From NCBI GenBank assembly GCA_024644425.1, contig JAHELA010000038.1, positions 3,254 to 11,564 on the forward strand: a DNA stretch of 8,311 bases. Direction: 5' to 3'. Every line of letters begins with the position of its first letter. Position 1 is the first letter of the stretch. Made by a program: the position numbers and the translations under genes. Source of the stretch: Nitrosomonadaceae bacterium. GTDB taxonomy: Bacteria; Pseudomonadota; Gammaproteobacteria; Burkholderiales; Nitrosomonadaceae. The notes below the pieces were generated by a model. The model did not search any database and was not told the origin of the DNA. It was given only the letters and a program-made list of their open reading frames with translations. Positions 1 to 5,713 of this stretch are shown here, in pieces.

Positions 1-1023
1 CGTGTGTGGTGGGGTCTTGCTTTGCTTTTTGTTGCAATAGGAATAATCGTAGTTGGTAGAGCAAAGAAGTGGATGGCAAAACGTCGTTTTGGTGTTCCAG
101 CGATACTTATTGTATGTGCACTTGCTGTGGTGTTGCCTCCGCTTGCTGTTGAGGCTTATCCAGAAACCTATCTTAATACCCCGGTCCCATTTGATTCTAT
201 TTCTATCGCTAACGGCGCAAATTTTTTCAGTGAAAACTGTGTAGTTTGTCATGGGCCTCAAGGAAAAGGAAATGGGGTTTTGGCAAAGAGTTTTTCTAAA
301 CTACCAGCAGATCTACTTACAGAGCCGCATACGGAAAGGCACACGGCCGGTGATTTTTTTAATTGGTTAACTAAGGGTATTCCAGATACAGGCATGCCGG
401 GTTTTGAAGACAAGCTTGATGAAGAAGGTCGTTGGGATGTAGTAAATTACATTCATGCTATGTCTCGTGGTTATCAGGCACGTCTTATGAGCCCTAAAGT
501 TGTTCCTAATAAACCTTCTCAAGGCCCCCCTAATTTTTCTTATACTGCACACGATGGGTCAAGTGGTATCCTTCAAGATTTTTGGTACCAAAAAGCAGTT
601 TTATTAGTTTTGTTTTCATGGCCAGAATCACGTGAGCGGCTTGAGCAGCTACGAATGGCTTATGACAAACTAAGTAACGGTAATGCGGAAGTACTAGCTG
701 TTCCTATGCACAACCTAGATCCACAAGACTTAGCAGAAATTACTGCAAGCACTCCCTTTCCAGTTGTAACCCAGGGAGCAAAGGAAATCACTCAAAGTTA
801 TGTCTTGTATCGTAGAACACTTGGACGACCCGATCTTCTAGGTAAGGGTTCTATACCTACACACCTGGAATTTCTAATAGATCGTTTCGGGTATTTACGG
901 GCACGATGGATTCCTGTAGCAGACGGTGAGGGATGGACAAACTTAGATTTATTGATGCGACAAGTAGCACAACTTAAACGAGAAAAAGAAATTCTACCGC
1001 CACCAGATGACCATGTACACTGA
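1..1023 (+). CDS. Membrane-anchored c-type cytochrome with thioredoxin-like tail, 3' part (possible CopD-cytochrome fusion)
   Basis: The frame is open from the first base, so this is the 3' part of a longer gene; the GTG at position 4 is probably an internal valine. Numbering visible codons from 1, residues about 2-20 and 33-51 are hydrophobic membrane segments separated by a basic loop (RAKKWMAKRR). A periplasmic cytochrome c domain follows, with a CVVCH heme attachment site at residues 80-84 (bases 238-252) and a likely axial methionine in TGMPGF at residue 132. From about residue 178 to the end is a domain that resembles a thioredoxin/SCO fold (LLVLFSWPESRERL, then EVLAVPMH, then THLEFLIDRFGYLRARW) but contains no cysteine, so it cannot do disulfide chemistry. 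I recall similar architectures annotated as CopD-domain proteins with a cytochrome c domain; the CopD part would lie upstream and is not visible. The likely role is periplasmic electron transfer tied to copper. The cytochrome call is firm; the CopD link is inference. Confidence 0.8.
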   Translation, partial: RVWWGLALLFVAIGIIVVGRAKKWMAKRRFGVPAILIVCALAVVLPPLAVEAYPETYLNTPVPFDSISIANGANFFSENCVVCHGPQGKGNGVLAKSFSKLPADLLTEPHTERHTAGDFFNWLTKGIPDTGMPGFEDKLDEEGRWDVVNYIHAMSRGYQARLMSPKVVPNKPSQGPPNFSYTAHDGSSGILQDFWYQKAVLLVLFSWPESRERLEQLRMAYDKLSNGNAEVLAVPMHNLDPQDLAEITASTPFPVVTQGAKEITQSYVLYRRTLGRPDLLGKGSIPTHLEFLIDRFGYLRARWIPVADGEGWTNLDLLMRQVAQLKREKEILPPPDDHVH

Positions 1024-1046
1024 TCTACTTTTTAGAAAAAATGTGG

Positions 1047-1075
1047 TTGACTGCGAATAAACAAATTAACAAAAT
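1047..1075 (+). promoter_or_regulatory. Weak candidate sigma70 promoter before the His-rich gene
   Basis: In the 78-base gap after the cytochrome gene there is TTGACT (1047-1052), five of six matches to the -35 consensus, then a 17-base spacer and CAAAAT (1070-1075), four of six matches to the -10. The gap is AT-rich, so chance matches are likely; cotranscription with the cytochrome gene is equally possible. Confidence 0.25.
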
Positions 1076-1101
1076 AAATCGTTATATAGAGGAGAAAAGA
1101 A

Positions 1102-1644
1102 ATGAATAAGTTAGTAGCTACATTCCTGGCTGTTGTAGTGTTAATACTGTCGCCGCATGTTTGGTCACACACTGATGAGTATTTTGATTCAGTCGAGGCG
1201 CCTAATGGCGGGCAAATGCGTATGGCGGGTCCTTATCATCTGGAAATTGTAGCAAAAGATAAGGAGGTTGTGCTCTATGTAACAGATCATGCGAATAGTA
1301 AAATTAATGTAGAAGGCGGCATAAGCAAAGCGATTTTTCAAACTGGTGAGACTAAAACAACGGTTAAGTTAGAGCCTGCTTGTGAGAACATGTTTAAAGC
1401 AACCGGAGATTTTATAGTTACTCCGGAAACGAAGATAGTTGTGTTTATAAGATTGCCGGGACAAGAAGCACAAGCCGCCCGGTTTACACCACTTAAATCC
1501 TCTAAATTAAGTAGCGAACATAAAGCCAAAGAGAGAGACCAGCATGCTGATTTTCATGATCAACATGGTGAAGATCATAGCGACCACCATAAAATGCATC
1601 AGCAAAGCGATGACCACAGTGATCACCAAAAAATGCAACACTAA
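1102..1644 (+). CDS. Exported protein with His-rich metal-binding C-terminus
   Basis: This 180-aa protein starts at an ATG with a strong ribosome binding site (GAGGAG at 1089-1094, 7 bases away). Residues 1-22 form a signal peptide (positive N-terminus, hydrophobic core, likely cut after VWS), so the protein is periplasmic. Residues about 34-130 form a beta-rich domain beginning APNGGQMRMAGPYHLEIV and including a VVLYVTDHAN strand and a LPGQEAQAARFTP end; I recall this pattern from periplasmic proteins near heavy-metal efflux and copper genes of betaproteobacteria. Residues 140-180 hold 11 histidines among Asp, Glu, Gln and Met, with the unit DHSDHxKM occurring twice (159-165 and 172-178), a typical soft-metal-binding tail for copper, nickel or zinc. 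It lies just downstream of the cytochrome in the same orientation, suggesting a shared periplasmic copper or redox role. Export and the His-rich tail are seen; the metal identity is inferred. Confidence 0.8.
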   Translation: MNKLVATFLAVVVLILSPHVWSHTDEYFDSVEAPNGGQMRMAGPYHLEIVAKDKEVVLYVTDHANSKINVEGGISKAIFQTGETKTTVKLEPACENMFKATGDFIVTPETKIVVFIRLPGQEAQAARFTPLKSSKLSSEHKAKERDQHADFHDQHGEDHSDHHKMHQQSDDHSDHQKMQH

Positions 1645-1754
1645 ATTTACAAATTTTCTAAAATCTGAGTTTAAACAAAAAAAGTAAATTTACCGGTTAA
1701 TAGGAAGTAACCCAACAACAAATAATTTATTTAAATGGTGCTAGCGAATGGATT
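1645..1754. terminator. Convergent intergenic region with weak hairpins
   Basis: This gap separates the 3' ends of the His-rich gene and the transporter gene, so both transcripts should end here. Two weak inverted repeats are visible: TAAATTTAC (1642-1650) with GTAAATTTA (1684-1692), 9 bp with a 33-base loop, and GGTTA (1695-1699) with TAACC (1708-1712), 5 bp with an 8-base loop. Read on the - strand, the second is followed after 11 bases by a run of seven T. Neither is a convincing GC-rich intrinsic terminator. Confidence 0.25.
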
Positions 1755-3086
1755 TTATGCCGTATTAAAAATTGCTTTATTGCGTAATGCTGCCTGTCGG
1801 CCCCTCCGTACATCTACTCCCAGTAATATTAATAGGCCGATAATAAAATAGCTGCTAGTAATTAGCATCGCTAGGCGGTGGTCGCCATGTGATATCCAGC
1901 TTACCAGCCCATATGTTACTGGCCCTAGTATCGATGATAATTTTACTGCTAGTCCCCATAGTCCAAAAAATTCAGCACGTCGAAGGGCGGGGGTAAAGTA
2001 TCCAACCAAAGCGCGCCCTGCTGACTGAGATGCTCCTAAACAAAATCCTGCAATGTTTGCTGCTAACCAGAATGTACTTCGTTCTTCTGCCACCCAAGCA
2101 AGTAATACCATGATGATCCAGCCAATGAGAGTCAACGCAATGGTTGGAATATGACCAATTTTATCTTGTACATTACCAAACACGAATGCGCCCAGCGCAG
2201 CGGTAATATTAACTAATACAACTAGTAGTATGGTATCGCCGGGACTAAAGCCCATTACCTGTTGAGCATATATAGCCGCTATCACGATAACTGTTTGGAT
2301 GCCTGCCTGATAGGATACAAGACATATAAGAAAGCGCGCCAAGTCTCGATAATCACGCACATGCTTAATAGTCCCGATAAGCCGCGCAAATGTCTCTCCT
2401 AGTATGCTTTGGTTGTGTAGATGTGGTTGCGGTTGTGCTCGTTCTTTAAGATACAGAAATGTCGGAGTGCAGGATATAGCGAATAAAGAAGCGGTTATTA
2501 GCATGGTTACTGGCACGAATTCGTTGGACTGTTGTCCTTGCTCTTGTGCCCAGGTCACATACGCTAGCGAGCAACCTAAGCTTATCATGCCACCAATATA
2601 GCCCAAACTCCAACCCCAACCCGACACCTTTCCAATTGATCTGCTTTTTGCCAGTTCAGGTAGAAATGCGGCAATCAAATTCTCGCCACTACCGAAGAAG
2701 AAGTTAGCAAATATTACAAGCAATATCGCCAACCAAAAGTCTCCTGGTCCAACAAAGAAAAGCAGCGCGGTAAAAGTGATACAACCTATAGTAGTAAGAA
2801 ATAAAAGACGTTTTTTTACGGCATAAGCATCAGCGTACGCGCCTAGAATCGGTGCGGTCAGAATAATAAGCACGTATGATATTGCCAGTGTTAATGTCCA
2901 TACAAACGTTCCCCAATCCTGATTACCAGCTACCACAGCGACGAAATAAGCATTGAAAATTGTTGTAATGACAACTGTTGTGTAGCCGGAATTTGCAAAA
3001 TCAAACATTGCCCACGACCAGACTTCTCGTTGGCCCACATCTGCTGCAAGGTATTTAGATTTGTTTTGTGAGATCACTGTGCTCAA
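1755..3086 (-). CDS. UMF1-family MFS transporter
   Basis: This 443-aa integral membrane protein belongs to the major facilitator superfamily, UMF1 / Atg22-like branch. The N-terminus shows the family hallmark EVWSWAMFDFANSGY (residues 21-35), followed by a membrane segment ending in IFNAYF. APILGAYADAYAVKKR (about residues 78-93) is the cytoplasmic loop 2-3 motif. The chain contains about twelve hydrophobic segments with a charged central loop (KERAQPQPHLHNQ region, about 214-226), the usual 6+6 arrangement, and the length suits the family. The substrate is unknown; bacterial UMF1 proteins are mostly uncharacterised, and the yeast relative Atg22 exports amino acids from the vacuole. The start is uncertain: the first possible codon is a TTG at 3086 after an in-frame stop, without a clear ribosome binding site, and a GTG three codons later is an alternative. 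It stands alone, convergent with the copper-type pair. Confidence 0.85.
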   Translation of the reverse strand: MSTVISQNKSKYLAADVGQREVWSWAMFDFANSGYTTVVITTIFNAYFVAVVAGNQDWGTFVWTLTLAISYVLIILTAPILGAYADAYAVKKRLLFLTTIGCITFTALLFFVGPGDFWLAILLVIFANFFFGSGENLIAAFLPELAKSRSIGKVSGWGWSLGYIGGMISLGCSLAYVTWAQEQGQQSNEFVPVTMLITASLFAISCTPTFLYLKERAQPQPHLHNQSILGETFARLIGTIKHVRDYRDLARFLICLVSYQAGIQTVIVIAAIYAQQVMGFSPGDTILLVVLVNITAALGAFVFGNVQDKIGHIPTIALTLIGWIIMVLLAWVAEERSTFWLAANIAGFCLGASQSAGRALVGYFTPALRRAEFFGLWGLAVKLSSILGPVTYGLVSWISHGDHRLAMLITSSYFIIGLLILLGVDVRRGRQAALRNKAIFNTA

Positions 3087-3441
3087 AATCGGTGATAGAT
3101 ATTAAAGAAAACACCAAGTTTTATCATTTTAAATAAAAAAACCAATTTCTTGATTAATGCTCTTTTTCCTTCATAAGCCGTTCAGTATATGCGATAGCCA
3201 AGGCAGATAACACAAATGTAACAAGTATTTCTTCTCAATTTAAACTACTTTAGATTGTCAAATTTTTGCCGTTACATCCACTATAGGATAAATAGATCAA
3301 AGGTATAGTCGAATAATCAATTTTTGAATGAAATAAATAATAAAAAATTGTTGTAAGTATTTCTATGCGGCTTTTTTATTAATGCATAAAGCACCTGAGT
3401 AGGATGCAAATAAGGGCTGTAAATCAAAAATAGGTTGAATC
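3087..3441. other. AT-rich intergenic region between divergent genes
   Basis: About 355 bases lie between the start of the transporter (leftward) and the start of the 141-aa gene (rightward), so promoters for both should be here. I see no credible ORF or RNA gene. The one visible structure is an AT-only inverted repeat, CAATTTTT (3318-3325) with AAAAATTG (3343-3350), 17-base loop, which could arise by chance in such sequence. I could not pick out a confident -35/-10 pair in either direction. Confidence 0.5.
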
Positions 3442-3867
3442 ATGAATTTAAATATGGGAAGTCAAAAATTTGAGGACGTTAAAATACCATTATTATGGGG
3501 CAAGAGAGCAATCTTAGAAGATAAGTCAGGCCGCATCTCAATAATATTGCTAGATGGCAAAAAGGCAGTAATAGAAGTTTTGGGCAATGAACCTGCCCCA
3601 AACATACAATATGAGCCTACAGAAGATGGCTTTAAAGTAATTCTTAATGGTCAGGAACTTTATAGCTTTAACAAGGAAAGGCGCGTTATAAAGGGGCTTT
3701 CACAAAGGCTTCCTGAATGCGAAATTCAAGGTGGTGGCGTTCGAATAGGAAGTAACATCCTTTCTGGGAATAAGGAAATAGGATTTGGTGTTGGCGTCGT
3801 GGTATACGAGCAAAGAATTGTAATGGGAGCTGACCTTCCTGAGGGGTTGGCCAGGTTGGTCGTCTGA
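3442..3867 (+). CDS. Hypothetical cytosolic beta-rich protein, 141 aa
   Basis: I do not recognise this family well enough to name it. The ATG at 3442 has a modest AGG ribosome binding site (3432-3434) 7 bases upstream; a second ATG at codon 5 has none. There is no signal peptide or membrane segment, so it is probably cytosolic. The sequence alternates short hydrophobic strands with turns (KIPLLWGKRAILEDKSGRIS, then KAVIEVLG, then GFKVILNGQELYSF), suggesting a mostly beta protein. The C-terminal third is glycine-rich (IQGGGVRIGSN, then KEIGFGVGVVVYE, then MGADLPEGLARL). There is one cysteine (C93, in LPECEI), so no metal-binding cluster. The regular amino-acid pattern and sensible start argue for a real gene. 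It is followed after 36 bases by the coiled-coil gene in the same direction, and the two may be cotranscribed. Confidence 0.65.
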   Translation: MNLNMGSQKFEDVKIPLLWGKRAILEDKSGRISIILLDGKKAVIEVLGNEPAPNIQYEPTEDGFKVILNGQELYSFNKERRVIKGLSQRLPECEIQGGGVRIGSNILSGNKEIGFGVGVVVYEQRIVMGADLPEGLARLVV

Positions 3868-3903
3868 AACACAGATATTCTGATATATTTATTATACAAA
3901 TAG

Positions 3904-4302
3904 ATGCTTAATAATAATTTTAAAAAACGGAAAGCATTGAAACTCTATATATTTGTTATATTAATATTAGGTGCATTCCAATTACATGCCAAAGATGGAG
4001 TCGACAAGGTAAATAATGTAGGAAAACTACATTTAGACAAGTTAAATCATGACGAAAATAGCCGTCTAGAAAAATTAGAAGTGGAAGTTTCCAAATTAGG
4101 AGCTGAACGCGAACGAGCAAGAGCTGTTAAGCAAGGGGCGCCGATTATACAAACTAAAGGCAGCGCTCATGGTATTAATGGCAGCAAAAAATTTGATATT
4201 TTAGAGATAGAAAAGCGTCGTCTGAAAAAATTGGATACAGAAGTTTCTAAACTAGGAGCAGAACGTGCACGCATACGCGCTGCAAGGAAACAGTCTAAGT
4301 AA
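3904..4302 (+). CDS. Small exported coiled-coil protein with internal repeat
   Basis: This 132-aa protein begins with a basic stretch (residues 7-13) and a hydrophobic core (14-25) ending in QLHA, a good signal peptide with likely cleavage after residue 29, so it should act in the periplasm or envelope. The mature part is highly charged and helical. A 23-residue unit occurs twice, at residues 54-76 and 106-128 (period 52), with about 16 identical positions including VSKLGAER; leucines and valines at heptad spacing suggest coiled coils. The linker between them (about 77-100) is rich in Gly, Ser and Lys. No catalytic motif or cysteine is present. The ATG directly follows an in-frame stop and has no Shine-Dalgarno sequence; a TATTAT (3890-3895) just upstream could be a -10 for a very short leader, or translation may depend on the preceding gene. 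The role is unknown; an envelope structural or adaptor function is only a guess. Confidence 0.6.
   Translation: MLNNNFKKRKALKLYIFVILILGAFQLHAKDGVDKVNNVGKLHLDKLNHDENSRLEKLEVEVSKLGAERERARAVKQGAPIIQTKGSAHGINGSKKFDILEIEKRRLKKLDTEVSKLGAERARIRAARKQSK
4063..4287 (+). repeat. Diverged internal duplication in the coiled-coil gene
   Basis: Two 69-base copies, 4063-4131 and 4219-4287, encode the RL-KL--EVSKLGAER-R unit, 156 bases apart start to start. The protein is better conserved than the DNA, where many differences fall at third codon positions (for example TTCCAAATTA against TTCTAAACTA), so the duplication is old and the protein sequence has been kept by selection. Confidence 0.75.
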
Positions 4303-4428
4303 GAAGCGATAAAAACTTGTTTTTTTAAGACAAGGAAGTAACATTAAAATATATTCTTAGCTCGTCTCCATAATTTATTATTTATTATCAATCATATTTT
4401 TCGAAATAATTTTAGCGCTGTGTTTATC

Positions 4429-5022
4429 TTACGCCGCTTTAAATTCTGATTCATCCCAAATATCTTGAATTTTTTGGTTTTTTAGCTTCATTTTTACTCT
4501 TGCAAATTTTAAAAGCGGGGCATTTCCAGACGGCCTAATTGGATTTATGACCATTTTTATGATGGTCATATAATCGTATTCTACAGCCGGAGCTTTATCA
4601 CCTTCTTGCAATTCATTTTTTAACTTGTTTCCAACTAAAATTCTAAATATTTTTTCTTCAGAATAACCAATTTGTTGTTCACCACTACCTTCCCAACGAG
4701 AAACAGTTTCTGGTCTAATGCCCATGATTTTGGCAAAATCCTTTGAAGGTAACTTAATTGCTTTACGAAGAAATTTAATTTCAGATCCATTTAATTTAGT
4801 GGTATGCATAATTCGTGCAACGGCGGCAGCAGAAACTAGACCATTTATATCAGGAATAGAAATCACTTCTTCTTTACATAGGTAGCAAGCTGTCTTAATT
4901 ACACAATCATTAATTCCAATACGTATGCCATGAAGATTTTCCACATAATAAGGTAATGTGTATGTCTTTACATGCGTAGAATTACATTTAGTGCAAATAT
5001 CTAATTTTGTTTCCCGGTCCAA
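4429..5022 (-). CDS. MqsA-like antitoxin: YgiT-type zinc finger plus HTH, toxin partner missing
   Basis: This 197-aa protein has the two-part layout of MqsA/YgiT-type antitoxins. An N-terminal zinc finger carries CTKC (C10, C13) and CYLC (C46, C49). A helix-turn-helix of the XRE/Cro type spans about residues 78-131, with LPSKDFAKIMGIRPETVSRW as its core. In the family the zinc domain helps bind the toxin and the HTH represses the operon. After the HTH there are about 65 further residues, making it longer than E. coli MqsA (131 aa). The start is a TTG at 5022, chosen because a strong AAGGAG site (bases 5029-5034) lies 6 bases upstream and no nearby ATG precedes the first zinc cysteines. No intact toxin gene lies on either side; a possible toxin remnant overlaps its start. 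It may persist as a DNA-binding regulator or as an antidote to related toxins elsewhere. Confidence 0.8.
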   Translation of the reverse strand: MDRETKLDICTKCNSTHVKTYTLPYYVENLHGIRIGINDCVIKTACYLCKEEVISIPDINGLVSAAAVARIMHTTKLNGSEIKFLRKAIKLPSKDFAKIMGIRPETVSRWEGSGEQQIGYSEEKIFRILVGNKLKNELQEGDKAPAVEYDYMTIIKMVINPIRPSGNAPLLKFARVKMKLKNQKIQDIWDESEFKAA

Positions 5023-5129
5023 ATTTGTCTCCTTCTAATTTGCGGATTGTGGGCCATAAATTGTTTTATATGACCATCATTTTCACAAGCAATACTAATA
5101 GCCCATTTTTTTGCTTGATTACTTGTCAA
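5001..5129 (-). pseudogene. Possible remnant of a DUF4258-type toxin upstream of the antitoxin
   Basis: On the antitoxin strand a 42-codon open stretch runs from a TTG at 5129 to a TAG at 5001, overlapping the antitoxin start in another frame. It reads LTSNQAKKWAISIACENDGH and continues IKQFMAHNPQIRRRQIW. This resembles the N-terminal half of DUF4258-type toxins as I remember them (a helix with AxxW-IxxIA, then a strand, then H-x-x-x-R and an R-x-I turn), and that family often precedes YgiT-zinc-finger antitoxins. The rest of the toxin is absent, and the antitoxin ribosome binding site lies in its Arg-Arg-Arg codons. I infer a deletion that fused the middle of the toxin gene to the antitoxin start. 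A short leader peptide or a chance ORF are the alternatives. Confidence 0.4.
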
Positions 5130-5141
5130 TTATTCAAATGA

Positions 5142-5169
5142 TATATAATTTATATAAGTTAAGAATCAA
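5142..5169 (-). promoter_or_regulatory. Candidate sigma70 promoter for the antitoxin
   Basis: Read on the - strand, TTGATT (5164-5169) is followed after 16 bases by TATATA (5142-5147), placing the transcript start near 5135, a few bases before the toxin-like remnant and about 110 bases before the antitoxin start. This is what an original toxin-antitoxin operon promoter would look like, but the region is so AT-rich that chance matches are common. No AACCT-AGGTT palindrome of the MqsA type was found. Confidence 0.35.
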
Positions 5170-5399
5170 TCGGATCTTCTGTGCAGATTTATTGATTATC
5201 TATCATTATTAATTTATATATATTCAATTATATCAATAATATAATAAATGCGGTACAATAATAATATGATTAAATATCATATTAATTATAAATTTAAATT
5301 TGTTAGATGTCCAGAAATAATCGGTTTTTAAACTTAATTCTCTGAGAAAGTGCTCAAGCACATATTTTCAATCAAAAGAGCTGATAGGATAAAACTAGA
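5170..5399. other. Very AT-rich spacer with inverted repeats
   Basis: About 230 bases of strongly AT-rich DNA separate the divergent antitoxin and 72-aa genes. It contains a 9-bp all-AT inverted repeat, TAATATGAT (5262-5270) with ATCATATTA (5276-5284), 5-base loop, and a short GC-containing palindrome GTGCTCAAGCAC (5350-5361) about 40 bases before the 72-aa gene. The latter could be an operator; it is not followed by a T-run, so it is not an intrinsic terminator. No ORF or RNA gene is evident. Confidence 0.45.
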
Positions 5400-5618
5400 A
5401 TGAAGAAATATAAGTTCAAAGTGGGACAACGAGTTAAAGTTATTTCTGCAATTATGCCGAGTTTACTTGGGCGAATAAGTAAAGAGCCGCAATTTATACC
5501 AAAAGAAGGAGAGTACGAGTACCTTATTAGTACTGATACACATACTACACTTGGAAGTTTGGGAGAGATGAGTTTTTTTGAATCTGAACTAACTGAAATC
5601 AAAGATAATATTACCTAG
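5400..5618 (+). CDS. Small SH3/KOW-like hypothetical protein, 72 aa
   Basis: The ATG at 5400 is preceded by AGGA (5386-5389) with a rather long 10-base spacing. The protein starts KYKFKVGQRVKVISA, a pattern typical of small SH3-like or KOW-like beta barrels (basic strand, Gly-Gln/Asp, Val-x-Val), followed by LLGRISKEPQFI, a GEYEYLIS strand, and an ending FFESELTEI that resembles the last strand of such barrels. There is no signal peptide, membrane segment or cysteine. It is cytosolic if expressed. Such domains bind RNA, DNA or protein, but the sequence does not say which. An ORF of similar length on the opposite strand (5372-5602) lacks any recognisable pattern, so the + strand reading is preferred. 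It is convergent with the carboxylase gene and has no obvious operon partner. Confidence 0.6.
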   Translation: MKKYKFKVGQRVKVISAIMPSLLGRISKEPQFIPKEGEYEYLISTDTHTTLGSLGEMSFFESELTEIKDNIT

Positions 5619-5677
5619 CTCAGTGTATTATTGACTGTATGAATATAAATCAGAAAATCTAAATTTTATCGGCAGAC

Positions 5678-5696
5678 TGGTCGGTTCCCTAGACCA
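5678..5696. terminator. Weak hairpin between convergent genes
   Basis: TGGTC (5678-5682) and GACCA (5692-5696) form a 5-bp stem with a 9-base loop in the 95-base gap between the 72-aa gene and the 3' end of the carboxylase gene. On the + strand it is followed by TCTTT, on the - strand by no immediate T-run. The position suits a terminator, but the structure is weak. Confidence 0.3.
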
Positions 5697-5713
5697 TCTT
5701 TATAAAGTGTTTT

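Noticed and set aside
2404..2601. 65-aa cysteine-rich + strand ORF within the transporter gene
   Set aside because: The apparent cysteines come from the reverse strand of membrane-protein codons; the transporter frame is clearly the coding one.
4316..4334. CTTGT / ACAAG hairpin with a T-run after the coiled-coil gene
   Set aside because: The stem is only 5 bp and the T-run lies in the loop rather than after the stem, so it does not fit an intrinsic terminator.
5130..5340. Possible replication origin or CRISPR-like array in the AT-rich spacer
   Set aside because: There are no regularly spaced direct repeats, DnaA boxes or iterons; the region is simply low-complexity AT-rich DNA.
5372..5602. 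76-aa - strand ORF opposite the 72-aa gene
   Set aside because: It overlaps the better-supported + strand gene, which has an SH3-like pattern; the - strand product shows no coherent domain.
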